From Microbacterium sp. TPD7012 (lineage in GTDB: Bacteria; Actinomycetota; Actinomycetes; Actinomycetales; Microbacteriaceae): 64,000 bases of DNA. The DNA is taken from assembly GCF_003075395.1 (NCBI RefSeq), contig NZ_QDFV01000001.1, positions 124,001-188,000 on the forward strand, given 5' to 3'. The notes beneath the pieces were generated by a model, which made no database searches, had not been told where the DNA came from, and worked only from the letters and a program-made list of their open reading frames with translations. This document shows, one piece after another, positions 24,545-32,144 of the stretch. The position numbers and the translations under genes were made by a program. The stretch's first letter is position 1. Each line of letters opens with the position of its first letter.

Positions 24545-25972
24545 ATGCTCAACATGGCCGACGGCCTCCTCCGTCTCGGCGCGCTCGCCGAGGATCCGGT
24601 CGTCCGCACCCTCGCTGCGGCGTTCGCCGATGCCGGGTTCGATCTCGCGGTCGTCGGCGGACCGGTGCGCGATGCGCTGCTCGGTCGCGAGACGCACGAC
24701 CTCGACTTCACCACGAACGCGTCGCCCGACGAGATCCTCAAGATCGTCAAGCCCATCGCGACGGCGCACTGGGACATCGGCCGTGCGTTCGGCACGATCG
24801 GCGCACGCGTGCAAGGCGAGCAGGTCGAGATCACGACCTACCGCGCCGACAGCTACGACGGCGTGACCCGCAAGCCCACCGTCGAGTTCGGAGACTCCAT
24901 CGAGGGCGACCTCGTGCGCCGCGACTTCACGGTCAACGCGATGGCGCTGCAGGTCCCGTCCGTCAAGCTCGTGGATCCGACCGGCGGGGTCGAGGACCTC
25001 CTCGCCGGCATCCTGCGCACACCCGCCGATCCGCACGTCTCGTTCGGCGACGACCCGCTGCGGATGCTGCGCGCCGCGCGCTTCAGCGCTCAGCTCGGCT
25101 TCCGCGTCGACGACGACACCTTCGACGCGATCGCGCAGCTGCGGAAGACGATCGAGATCGTCAGCCCGGAGCGCATCCAGTCCGAGCTCGTGCGCCTCAT
25201 GCAGACCGACGACCCGGTGCGCGGCATCCGCGTGCTGGTCGAGACCGACCTGATCGACGAGTTCCTGCCCGAGGTCAGTGCTCTGCGTCTCGAAGTCGAC
25301 GAGCACCACCACCACAAGGACGTCTACGAGCATTCGCTCACCGTGCTCAAGCAGACGATCGAACTCGAGCACTCCCGGCATCCCGGTGCCGCACCCGACG
25401 TGCCCCTGCGCATCGCCGCCCTGCTGCACGACATCGGCAAGCCGCGCACCCGCAAGCTCGAAGACGGCGGCGTGGTGACGTTCCACCACCACGACATCGT
25501 CGGCTCGCGCATGGCGCGCAAGCGCCTGCAGGCACTGCGTTTCGACACCGAGACGACGGATGCCGTCGCCACCCTCATCGAGCTGCACCTGCGCTTCTTC
25601 GGCTACGCCGAGGGAACGTGGACGGATGCCGCGGTGCGCCGCTATGTGCGCGACGCCGGCGAGCGGCTCGAGCGGCTGCACATCCTCACCCGCGCCGACG
25701 TCACCACGCGCAACAAGCGCAAGGCCGGACGCCTCGCGAGCGCCTACGACGACATCGAGTCTCGGATCGCGGCGCTGCGCGAGCAGGAGGAGCTCGACTC
25801 CATCCGCCCCGAGCTCGACGGCAATCGCATCCAGAAGGTCCTGGGCATCAAGCCCGGCCGCGAGGTCGGCGAGGCCTATCGCTTCCTGCTCGATCTGCGG
25901 CTCGACGAGGGCGTGCTCGGAGCCGAGGTCGCGGAGCAGCGCTTGCGCGACTGGTGGGCCGCGCGCGCCTGA
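24545..25972 (+). CDS. cca: CCA tRNA nucleotidyltransferase
   Basis: The 475-residue protein is a class II CCA-adding enzyme, which adds or repairs the 3' CCA end of tRNAs from CTP and ATP. The nucleotidyltransferase head has 'VVGGPVRDALLGR' near 37-49, the metal-binding 'HDLDFTTNA' near 53-61, 'RRDFTVNAMAL' near 128-138, and the nucleotide-selecting region 'DPLRMLRAARFSAQ'. An HD domain follows, with 'HHHHKDVYEHSLTVL' and 'LLHDIGKPRTRK'. A TACGCT -10-like box (24532-24537) ends 7 nt before the first ATG. In relatives this gene is usually close to DUF6049-murJ; here about 11 kb separates them. Confidence 0.96.
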   Translation: MLNMADGLLRLGALAEDPVVRTLAAAFADAGFDLAVVGGPVRDALLGRETHDLDFTTNASPDEILKIVKPIATAHWDIGRAFGTIGARVQGEQVEITTYRADSYDGVTRKPTVEFGDSIEGDLVRRDFTVNAMALQVPSVKLVDPTGGVEDLLAGILRTPADPHVSFGDDPLRMLRAARFSAQLGFRVDDDTFDAIAQLRKTIEIVSPERIQSELVRLMQTDDPVRGIRVLVETDLIDEFLPEVSALRLEVDEHHHHKDVYEHSLTVLKQTIELEHSRHPGAAPDVPLRIAALLHDIGKPRTRKLEDGGVVTFHHHDIVGSRMARKRLQALRFDTETTDAVATLIELHLRFFGYAEGTWTDAAVRRYVRDAGERLERLHILTRADVTTRNKRKAGRLASAYDDIESRIAALREQEELDSIRPELDGNRIQKVLGIKPGREVGEAYRFLLDLRLDEGVLGAEVAEQRLRDWWAARA

Positions 25973-25979
25973 CCTGCGC

Positions 25980-26372
25980 TCAGCGAAGCTCGGGCACGAC
26001 GATCTCGACGAAATCGCTGACGAGCTCGAAGTCTCTGGGGTTGAGAGTGGCGATGCGGGCGCCGATCGCGGCCGCGTGCCCCGCAAGCATGATGTCCTTG
26101 CTCCGCGCATGGCGCGGCCTCTGCCGCGCGACGCGTGCCGCGAGCCGCGCACAGCTCTCGGCGGCAAAGGTGTCGAAAGGCAGCCACTCCGCCTCGAGGG
26201 TGTCTCGAAGCCATGCCATTCGTGTGGTGCGCTCACGGCTAAGCGCTTCGGTCGCCGCGGCCTCGATACCGAACAACAACTCGGAATATGTCACTGTGCT
26301 GAAGGCGAGCGCTTCGTCGGGAAGGCTGACCCTTTCCACGTCGATGAGCACTGACGTGTCAAGAAGCAGCAT
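25980..26372 (-). CDS. vapC: PIN-domain toxin (VapC-type ribonuclease)
   Basis: The 130-residue protein is a PIN-domain nuclease. Its acidic residues are in place: 'LLLDTSVLID' (first Asp at 5), 'TYSELLFGIE' (Glu about 30), 'SKDIMLAGHAA' (Asp about 90) and 'TLNPRDFE' (last Asp). VapC-type toxins cleave tRNA or rRNA when not held by antitoxin. I chose the ATG at 26372; it overlaps the antitoxin stop by 14 bp, typical of such operons. A longer frame to 26417 would add unlike residues. The stop lies 7 bp from the convergent cca stop. Confidence 0.88.
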   Translation of the reverse strand: MLLLDTSVLIDVERVSLPDEALAFSTVTYSELLFGIEAAATEALSRERTTRMAWLRDTLEAEWLPFDTFAAESCARLAARVARQRPRHARSKDIMLAGHAAAIGARIATLNPRDFELVSDFVEIVVPELR

Positions 26373-26685
26373 GCCGGTCCCAGGGATCGCGGAAGTCTTC
26401 GGCATCGTCGTCTGCACGGATGTCGGCGAGCCAGGCTTCAGCGTCGACGGGAGGTGGGGGGCTCTGAGCGATTCGCGCCATCAGCTCGTTCGCCGGCACA
26501 GACCATCGCGGTCGGATTCGTGCGGCGAGATGTTCCTCCGCACCGCTCGTGAGGTCCTCGCCCTTCGCGACGCGCATGAGCGCTTCGCGGGCTTCGGCCT
26601 CCATGGAGCGGGAGTTGCGCCGTGCGCGCTCTTTGAGCGCGGCCACCACCTCATCGCTCAGGTTCCGGATCGTCACCGTCGCCAT
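26359..26685 (-). CDS. vapB: FitA/VapB-type ribbon-helix-helix antitoxin
   Basis: The 108-residue protein begins with a ribbon-helix-helix DNA-binding domain, 'MATVTIRNLSDEVVAALKER', then 'RNSRSMEAEAREAL', characteristic of FitA/VapB antitoxins. An acidic C-terminal tail ('DIRADDDAEDFRDPWDRH') is expected to bind the toxin. AGGAGGT lies at good spacing before the ATG at 26685 on the minus strand, so a longer frame to 26724 is unlikely. The pair is probably autoregulated. The A/T-richer stretch just upstream (about 26700-26720), with GCTAGCATTGT on the minus strand, is the natural operator/promoter region. Confidence 0.88.
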   Translation of the reverse strand: MATVTIRNLSDEVVAALKERARRNSRSMEAEAREALMRVAKGEDLTSGAEEHLAARIRPRWSVPANELMARIAQSPPPPVDAEAWLADIRADDDAEDFRDPWDRHAAS

Positions 26686-26802
26686 GCTGCACCTCCTTGA
26701 CAGCACAATGCTAGCAATCCGCACCAGCCCGGAGAAGAGCTTCAGCCCTGCTGGCCGAATCGTATTCCGGCCTATTCGAACGTGCTCAGCTGCCGTCGGC
26801 GG

Positions 26803-27372
26803 TCATCCTTCGCGTCGGCGTACGAGCTCGGACACGACGACACCGGTCCGGAACGCGGTCGTCTCCACGGGCTCGAACCGCTCGGGTCGGTAGGGGCGGT
26901 CGCCGAACAGCGGGATGCCGTCTCCGAACAGCAGCGGCTGCCGCTTGAGGACGAGTCGGTCGATCTCTTCGGCGAGCGTGGCGGCGAGCTCCCCGCCGCC
27001 GCAGAGCCAGATCGCGCCGCCCTCCTCCTGCTTGAGCCGCTGGACCACGGCCCGCGGATCTTCGGCCGTCACCTGGAGGTTCTCACCCTCCGCCGTGCGG
27101 GTGCGGCTGAAGACGATCTGCCGGAGGTGGCGATACGGACTCGGCACTCCGCCGATCGCGTAGGTGTTCCACCCCATCAGCACGGTGTCGAACTCGGTGC
27201 GCTCCTGATGGATGCCGAGAGCGGCGGCGGCATCCGTCGGGATGGTGTCGGCGAAGCGATCGTTGATCGCGTCCATGTGGTCGCCCTCGATGAGGAACGC
27301 GTCGAATTCGCCCTGCGGTCCGGCGATGAAGCCGTCGAGGCTGACGGCGACGTAGTACACGAGTTCTCGCAT
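26803..27372 (-). CDS. Dihydrofolate reductase-family (RibD C-terminal) protein
   Basis: The protein of about 189 residues has the DHFR/RibD-C fold. It starts 'MRELVYYVAVSLDGFIAGP', contains 'DTVLMGWNTYAIG', 'RQIVFSRT', and the NADPH loop 'IWLCGGGELAATL', and ends with 'RFEPVETTAFRTGVVV'. Proteins of this type are NADPH-dependent reductases of unassigned substrate and do not usually replace housekeeping folA. I chose the ATG at 27372 (GGAGAG just upstream); an ATG at 27387 is in frame. A 17-bp inverted repeat in the promoter (27407) suggests a dedicated repressor not found next to it. Confidence 0.85.
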   Translation of the reverse strand: MRELVYYVAVSLDGFIAGPQGEFDAFLIEGDHMDAINDRFADTIPTDAAAALGIHQERTEFDTVLMGWNTYAIGGVPSPYRHLRQIVFSRTRTAEGENLQVTAEDPRAVVQRLKQEEGGAIWLCGGGELAATLAEEIDRLVLKRQPLLFGDGIPLFGDRPYRPERFEPVETTAFRTGVVVSELVRRREG

Positions 27373-27406
27373 GATCTCTCCATTCACAACAGCTGTCGCA
27401 GTTGAA

Positions 27407-27423
27407 ACTACAACGGATGTAGT
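27407..27423 (-). promoter_or_regulatory. Inverted repeat ACTACA-N5-TGTAGT, candidate operator
   Basis: Perfect 6-bp arms with a 5-nt spacer, 34 bp upstream of the DHFR-like start and about 100 bp before the small acidic ORFs. ACTACA...TGTAGT is the form bound by BlaI/CopY/MecI-type winged-helix repressors. No such regulator is encoded nearby, so the assignment is tentative. Confidence 0.5.
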
Positions 27424-27519
27424 GATTACGCAACCGGAGCTGATCTGCCCTGCCGCTGCCGCTCGAGCAGCATCGTCAACCCCCTCGACGCGCGTGAGGG
27501 GTGCGCGTACGTTCGCCGG

Positions 27520-27675
27520 ATGATGAGCGATCAGCGGAATCAGAAGGAGAACCCGGATGCGGTCGAAGCGGCCGAGGTGCCGGCAGGTGGCACTCCTGAC
27601 GACGTCCAGGAGCTTCTCGACGAGGAGACGACGGACGAGAACGGGAAACCCCTCGAGAACCCGTCGGGAGGCTAG
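27520..27675 (+). CDS. Very small acidic protein (50-51 aa), unknown
   Basis: This frame, too short for most gene callers, starts at ATG 27520 (or the adjacent ATG 27523) and ends at TAG 27673-27675. The product is hydrophilic and acidic, rich in E, D, N and P ('DDVQELLDEETTDENGKP'), with no membrane segment or cysteine. Codon use is GC-rich at third positions, as in real genes here. It is followed after 3 bp by a second tiny acidic frame, which supports both being genes. No function can be named; it reads as intrinsically disordered. Confidence 0.55.
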   Translation: MMSDQRNQKENPDAVEAAEVPAGGTPDDVQELLDEETTDENGKPLENPSGG

Positions 27676-27678
27676 ATC

Positions 27679-27825
27679 ATGAACACGAACGATGCCGCAC
27701 GGCAGCCTGGCGAGGCAGCATCGGATGCATCCGCCTCAAGCGGAGGAGCGGAATCCCCGGAAGAGGGCGCTGCGGCCGAAGAGGCGGCGGAGGAAGCCGT
27801 CGTCGAAGGCGAGAGTCAGGACTGA
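27679..27825 (+). CDS. Very small Ala/Glu-rich protein (48 aa), unknown
   Basis: ATG 27679 to TGA 27823-27825 encodes 48 residues, almost entirely A, E, S, G and D ('EEGAAAEEAAEEAVVEGESQD'-like composition). It starts 3 bp after the preceding small acidic ORF. The composition predicts a disordered, strongly acidic peptide. It could be a stress-related or phase-separating small protein, but this is speculation. The low complexity also fits a chance frame, so confidence is limited. Confidence 0.5.
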   Translation: MNTNDAARQPGEAASDASASSGGAESPEEGAAAEEAAEEAVVEGESQD

Positions 27826-27859
27826 ACGGAACGCCTCGCGCGCACCCCGTCGGACGCAC

Positions 27860-28834
27860 TCAGCGCCAGGGATCGAGGCCGTGCTTGCCGATCGTCGACC
27901 CGGCTTCGAGTCGGGCGAGCACCGCGGGGCCCTCGTCGAGCGCGTGCATCTGCGCGGAGCCGGGGGTGTAGACGCCCTGCGCGATGAGATCGTCGAGCTC
28001 CGTGAGCAGATCGCGGTACGCGGCGGGCGCCGCGGCTGCCAGCGCGCCGATGTGCAGGCCGCGCAGCTGTGCGTGATGCTCGAAGATCAGCTCCTGCGTC
28101 GACACACGGGCGGGGCCCGAGGCGGAGCCGAAGATCACCACTCGTCCGGTGAAGGGCTTCGCGACCGCCAGGCTGACGCCGAGAGTCGCCTGTCCGACGG
28201 ATTCGAGCACGAGGTCGACGGGTCCGACCGCGTGGAGCACCGTCTCCCCGAGATCGGGCCGTCGGCTGTCGAGGATCACGTCGGCTCCCAGCGTCCGGAG
28301 CACATCGTGCTTCGCGGATGCCGCGGATGCCACGACGCGCGCACCGTGGTGGCGGGCGAGACGGACCGCGGCCTGACCGACGCCACCCGCCGCAGCGTGG
28401 ATGAGGACCGTCTCTCCCCGTTCGAGACCGCCCACGGTGCGCAACGCGGCGGACGCGGTCGCCCAGTTGAGGATCATGCCGAGGGTCTGCGCGTCGCTCC
28501 AGTCCGCGGGTACCCTGATCGATTCCGCCGCCGTCGCCACCGCGTACTCGGCGAAAGCACCCGGCCCGCTCCCGATGATGCGCGTGCCGAGAGGCAGCGG
28601 GTCTGCGACGCGAGGGCCGATCTCGACGATCTCCCCCACCGCCTCGAAGCCCGCGCGATACGGCGCCTGCGGACCGCCGCCGTAGAGCCCACGGGTCTGC
28701 GAGACGTCGGCGAAGTTCACGCCCGCGGCGCCGACCCGGATCAGATACTCACCCGGCGCGGGTCGGGGTCGGGGCACCCGCATGAGGATCAGGTCCTCGG
28801 GACCGTCGAGTGTCTGCTGAACGAGGGCACGCAT
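27860..28834 (-). CDS. MDR-superfamily quinone oxidoreductase / zinc-independent alcohol dehydrogenase
   Basis: The protein of about 324 residues is a medium-chain reductase of the NADPH:quinone oxidoreductase type. The N-terminal domain has 'GVNFADVSQTRGLYGGGPQ' and 'PYRAGFEAVGEIVEIG'. The Rossmann domain has 'VLIHAAAGGVGQAAVRLARHHGARV', with the AAxGGVG nucleotide loop. No structural zinc cysteines are visible. I prefer the ATG at 28834 ('MRALVQQTLDGPEDL'); ATG 28855 is in frame. It is third in a minus-strand operon after tetR and merR genes, so it is probably induced by an electrophile or quinone-like signal. Confidence 0.88.
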   Translation of the reverse strand: MRALVQQTLDGPEDLILMRVPRPRPAPGEYLIRVGAAGVNFADVSQTRGLYGGGPQAPYRAGFEAVGEIVEIGPRVADPLPLGTRIIGSGPGAFAEYAVATAAESIRVPADWSDAQTLGMILNWATASAALRTVGGLERGETVLIHAAAGGVGQAAVRLARHHGARVVASAASAKHDVLRTLGADVILDSRRPDLGETVLHAVGPVDLVLESVGQATLGVSLAVAKPFTGRVVIFGSASGPARVSTQELIFEHHAQLRGLHIGALAAAAPAAYRDLLTELDDLIAQGVYTPGSAQMHALDEGPAVLARLEAGSTIGKHGLDPWR

Positions 28835-28890
28835 GTCGGTGTGAGTGTCGCGCATGCCGCGAATCTACGAGCCTGCCACCAGTGGCAAGG

Positions 28891-29247
28891 TCAACCCCCG
28901 TCGACCCGGCTCTCCAACTCGTCGAGGTAGGCATCGAGAGCGTCCTCCTGCTCCCGAAGCGCGGCGATGCGCACGGAGAGGCGATCGCGATAGCGCTGCA
29001 CGTCGCGCAGCAGCTCCTCGTCGGTGACGTGCTGCCCCTGCGTCTCCTGCAGCACCCGTCGGATGAGTCGCACGGGCAGGCCGGAGTCGAGCAAAGAGCG
29101 GATCGTGAGCACGCGATCCACGGTCCCTGCACAGTAGTCGCGGTATCCGCCCTCCGTGCGACCGGGCACGATCAGGCCCTGGTCCTCGTAGTACCGCAGC
29201 GATCGCGCGCTGGTGCCGCTGATCGACGCGGCCTCGGAGATCCTCAT
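28891..29247 (-). CDS. MerR-family transcriptional regulator
   Basis: The 118-residue protein has the MerR winged-helix start 'MRISEAASISGTSARSLRYY', then 'EDQGLIVPGRTEGGYRDY', and a long coiled-coil dimerisation helix ('RYRDRLSVRIAALREQEDALDAYLDELE'). No C-terminal ligand domain or metal-binding cysteine pair is present, so the signal is unclear. It resembles the short MerR regulators near oxidoreductase genes. The ATG overlaps the tetR stop by 4 bp, so it is translationally coupled to tetR, and the MDR gene follows. MerR proteins usually act on promoters with elongated spacers; I could not identify its target. Confidence 0.88.
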   Translation of the reverse strand: MRISEAASISGTSARSLRYYEDQGLIVPGRTEGGYRDYCAGTVDRVLTIRSLLDSGLPVRLIRRVLQETQGQHVTDEELLRDVQRYRDRLSVRIAALREQEDALDAYLDELESRVDGG

Positions 29248-29855
29248 TCCTCGACCGCCCGTGCGGCCGGCACGCGGAGCGCGGGGAGCAGCACGAAGTC
29301 GACGAGCTCCGCGACCGCTTCGGCCTCGAGGGAGCGCTGACGGAGCATCACGCTGCCGAAGGCCGCGGTGGGCACGATGCCGGCGACGAGCGCCACCGGC
29401 ACGTCGGCGGGAACCGTGCCGCGCTCGATCCACCGCTCGATCACGGCGACCAGTGCGGCCACCGGAGGCTCGCCGATGGTCCGGTATGCCACGTCACGCA
29501 GCTCCGGGTCGCGTCCGATCTCGCTCAGCAGGCTCGCGAGCACGTGTCCCGAGCGCTCGTCCGATCGGGCGAAGTGCATCGCGGCGGCGATCAGATCCCC
29601 GCGCAGGGTTCCGGTGTCGGGGGTCTCGGTCGTGATGTGCAGGGCGCGCACGGCGGCCACGACGAGATCGACCTTCGAGCTCCACCGTCGGTAGATCGCC
29701 GACTTGCCGCACTGGGCCCGCTGAGCGACGCCGGCGATCGTCGTTCCCGCATATCCGCTCTCGACCAGCAGATCCTGCGTGGCGAGGAGGATGCCGCGCT
29801 CGACTTCGGGATCGCGCGGACGACCCGATGCTCTCGACTCTTCGCCACTGTCCAT
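29244..29855 (-). CDS. TetR-family transcriptional repressor
   Basis: The protein of about 203 residues has a TetR N-terminal DNA-binding domain ('GILLATQDLLVESGYAGTTI' and 'AQCGKSAIYRRWSSKVDLVV') and a helical ligand-binding C-domain. I prefer ATG 29855 ('MDSGEESRASGRPRDPEV'). An in-frame ATG at 29900 would put coding sequence over the likely operator at 29890-29906. It is divergent from a four-helix membrane protein gene (29964) and leads the tetR-merR-MDR operon. It likely represses both directions until a ligand binds. Confidence 0.88.
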   Translation of the reverse strand: MDSGEESRASGRPRDPEVERGILLATQDLLVESGYAGTTIAGVAQRAQCGKSAIYRRWSSKVDLVVAAVRALHITTETPDTGTLRGDLIAAAMHFARSDERSGHVLASLLSEIGRDPELRDVAYRTIGEPPVAALVAVIERWIERGTVPADVPVALVAGIVPTAAFGSVMLRQRSLEAEAVAELVDFVLLPALRVPAARAVEE

Positions 29856-29889
29856 GAGCACCCATTGTACATTCCGGGACCGGCTGGTA

Positions 29890-29906
29890 CCGTAATGCAA
29901 TAACGG
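29890..29906. promoter_or_regulatory. Candidate TetR operator between divergent genes
   Basis: CCGTAATGCAATAACGG is a 17-bp near-palindrome with two mismatched pairs. Extra half-sites, ACCGTAAT-like, recur just to the right (about 29918-29925), and CGGGACCG flanks on both sides. It lies 35 bp upstream of tetR and about 58 bp upstream of the membrane protein gene. Confidence 0.5.
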
Positions 29907-29963
29907 GACCGTTGAGAACCGTAATACCTCCTCGGTCCATCTTCACCGACCAAGGAGCACGCC

Positions 29964-30407
29964 ATGACCGCATCACCCACCGCCGAGCGCGTCGCATCGC
30001 GACCCCGGCTCCGTACCGCCGTCATCCTCATCACCGCCGTGATCGTCGCCGTCGCCGTGAACGCGGCCATCGCCGCCGTCGCGATCGCGGCGGGCGCACC
30101 ATCGACCTACGGCCCGCTCACCCTTCCCGCCTACGGCCTCTTCACGACTCTCGGTGTCGCTGCCGGGTGGGCGGGATGGGTGCTCGTCCACCGCCGCGCC
30201 CGCGATCCACGACGCACGCTCCGAGTCCTGGTGCCGGTCCTGACGGTGCTGTCGTTCGTGCCAGACGCGCTGCTCCTCGCCTTCGGGTTCATCCCCGGCA
30301 CCACCACGTCCGCGGTGGTCGCCCTGATGCTGATGCATGTGGTCGTCGTCGCCGTAGCCGTGCCGGCCTCTGCGCTCGCGATGCGGATGCCGGCGCGCAC
30401 CGTCTGA
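29964..30407 (+). CDS. Four-helix membrane protein (DUF6069-like)
   Basis: The 147-residue protein has four transmembrane helices: 'TAVILITAVIVAVAVNAAIAA', 'PAYGLFTTLGVAAGWAGW', 'VLVPVLTVLSFVPDALLLAFG' and 'VVALMLMHVVVVAVAVPASAL'. The pattern fits the DUF6069 family of actinobacteria, commonly found next to TetR genes, as here. I inferred the family by recall, not by search. It is divergent from the TetR gene with a shared operator region, so it is probably the TetR target. Function unknown. Confidence 0.8.
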   Translation: MTASPTAERVASRPRLRTAVILITAVIVAVAVNAAIAAVAIAAGAPSTYGPLTLPAYGLFTTLGVAAGWAGWVLVHRRARDPRRTLRVLVPVLTVLSFVPDALLLAFGFIPGTTTSAVVALMLMHVVVVAVAVPASALAMRMPARTV

Positions 30408-30490
30408 CCCGTGTGCACACCCTCGGGAGGTACGTTGGAGACTCCGCGCGCGGCCGTCGCGCGGGGAGCTCGACGGAGGGGAACCCGGAC

Positions 30491-31084
30491 ATGCGCACAT
30501 TGGTGATCGGCGCGACAGGCAGCATCGGCGGCGTCGTCGCGTCCACTCTCGAGAACCGTGGGCATGAGGTCATCCGAGCCTCGCGGAGCTCCGACCCCTC
30601 GGTCGATGTCACCGACCCGGCATCCGTCCGTGAGCTCTTCGCCGCCGTCGGCGACCTCGACGCCGTGGTGGTCGCGGTCGGTTCCGTCGGCTTCAAGCCG
30701 CTCACCGAACTCACGCGCGACGACTTTCTCGCCGCGTTCACGAAGAAGACCCTCGCGCAGATCGACGTCCTCTCGCAGGCCCTCGCGCACGTGCGCGACG
30801 GCGGGTCGATCACGCTGACGAGCGGCGTGCTGGCCCGCGAGCCGATCGCGACCGGGGCAGCCGCGGCGATGGCGAACGGGGCCCTCGAGTCGTTCGTGCT
30901 CACGGCGGCCGCCGAGGCGCCGCGCGGCATCCGCATCAACGCCGTCTCGCCCGACGTGCTCGCGAACTCGCCCGGCTATCACGCCGCCTTCCCCGGACAC
31001 CGCCCCGTGACGGACGACGAGGTGGGTACCGCCTATGTGCGCGCCGTCGAGGGCGTCATCAACGGCCGGGTCCTCGCCGTCTGA
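30491..31084 (+). CDS. Short-chain dehydrogenase/reductase
   Basis: The 197-residue protein is a short SDR. The nucleotide-binding 'VIGATGSIGGVVASTL' is at 5-20, 'DVTDPASVRELF' follows, and the strand 'GSITLTSGVLARE' corresponds to the catalytic serine region. The usual YxxxK is replaced by 'MANGALESFVLTAAAEAPRGIRINAVSPDVL', without the Tyr-Lys pair in the expected place. This matches a known subgroup of short SDR proteins whose activity is unclear. GGAGGGGAA upstream is a good ribosome site. It lies 83 bp after the DUF6069-like gene and may be cotranscribed with it. Confidence 0.85.
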   Translation: MRTLVIGATGSIGGVVASTLENRGHEVIRASRSSDPSVDVTDPASVRELFAAVGDLDAVVVAVGSVGFKPLTELTRDDFLAAFTKKTLAQIDVLSQALAHVRDGGSITLTSGVLAREPIATGAAAAMANGALESFVLTAAAEAPRGIRINAVSPDVLANSPGYHAAFPGHRPVTDDEVGTAYVRAVEGVINGRVLAV

Positions 31085-31092
31085 CGGAAGGA

Positions 31093-31602
31093 TCACGGGC
31101 GCACATCGTGCAGGGCGACGGCTCCGAGGCAGGGCACGGCGACGAGGTCTCCTTCGCGCAGATCCCCCGGAAGCATCGCGACCGGATGCGGCCACGACGC
31201 ATCGCCGACGTCGCCGGGGATGAGCTCGATGCGCGCGCTCCTGCTGCACGAGGCGCGTCCGATGAGCCGGCATTCGCTCCACTGCGCGGTGACGCCCTCG
31301 AACCTGCAGTCGGTCAGGGCGATCCTCTTGTCCTCCTGGGTGTCCACGCGCAGCGTGATGCGGAAGACCAGCACGGTCACGTCGGTCCCGCCGGTGAGTG
31401 CGCGCTCGCGCGGTCGCCCCGGACGAGGAAGGTCCCCGGTGAGCACGGCAGGGGTGCCGCTGACCTCGGCGAGCCTGATGAGCGAGACGCCCGCGACGAC
31501 GACGTCGGAGACGGTCGCCTGGGTGTGCACCGGCCAGGAGTCGACGGCGAGCGGGGACGGGATGCTCAATCGCATCGTGGGCAGGATCTCGGTGAGAGTC
31601 AT
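31093..31602 (-). CDS. Conserved protein of unknown function
   Basis: The 169-residue protein has no signal peptide, membrane helix or known domain. It appears rich in beta strands ('SDVVVAGVSLIRLAEVSGTPAVL', 'TVLVFRITLRVDT'), with three cysteines in the middle ('DCRFEGVTAQWSECRLIGRASC'). It converges on the SDR gene 8 bp away and is divergent from the membrane gene at 31746. No function can be proposed. Confidence 0.65.
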   Translation of the reverse strand: MTLTEILPTMRLSIPSPLAVDSWPVHTQATVSDVVVAGVSLIRLAEVSGTPAVLTGDLPRPGRPRERALTGGTDVTVLVFRITLRVDTQEDKRIALTDCRFEGVTAQWSECRLIGRASCSRSARIELIPGDVGDASWPHPVAMLPGDLREGDLVAVPCLGAVALHDVRP

Positions 31603-31745
31603 GTCTCTGTCTTAGGTGCGGGACGACGCACGGGGAACGCCTCCACACGGAACCCATGCGGCCTTCCTGCGAACCGTCATCGGGTCACCGCGGGTAGGCT
31701 CGGCTCCGTGATCACTTCGCCGCAGACCCCGCCGTCGGGCTGACC

Positions 31746-32144
31746 GTGGAGATCATCGACAGCATCGGCGTGGTGGGTGAGGTCATCGGCTGGGTCGGCC
31801 TCATTGTCGGCCTCCCGCTGCTCCTGATCGCTCTGCTGACGCGCAGCATCCAAGGCGGCCACACCCGCATCAGGATCACCGTCCTCGAGGACCTCGAGGA
31901 TCGGCCGATGGCGCTCTGGTCGGCGGGCGACCGCACGTACACGAGAGCGCTGACGCCCTCGGAGACACGCCACCTCGCCGACACCGCGGAGCCGTTCGGC
32001 TACGTCGCCGACCGCGATCCCGAGCGTCTGCGCCTCGAAGCCCGGTCCCCCTTCGAGCGGGCCTGCATGACGATCTCGTTCGTGATGCTCGGAGCGGCCG
32101 TCATCGGCTTCGCCGCATCGTTCCTTCCCGTCTTCTGGAACTAG
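31746..32144 (+). CDS. Small membrane protein of unknown function
   Basis: The 132-residue protein has two hydrophobic helices: an N-terminal one ('[20 protein letters not shown]') and a C-terminal one ('[20 protein letters not shown]'). They flank a soluble middle part with charged residues ('[21 protein letters not shown]'). The start is a GTG at 31746. The stop TAG overlaps the treZ stop, which converges from the other strand on the palindrome CTAG. Function unknown. Confidence 0.7.
   Translation: MEIIDSIGVVGEVIGWVGLIVGLPLLLIALLTRSIQGGHTRIRITVLEDLEDRPMALWSAGDRTYTRALTPSETRHLADTAEPFGYVADRDPERLRLEARSPFERACMTISFVMLGAAVIGFAASFLPVFWN

Noticed and set aside
29244..29433. Longer MerR protein beginning at 29433
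   Set aside because: The extra 62 residues are Arg/Gly-rich and lie over the 3' end of tetR in another frame; the ATG at 29247 gives the standard MerR start.
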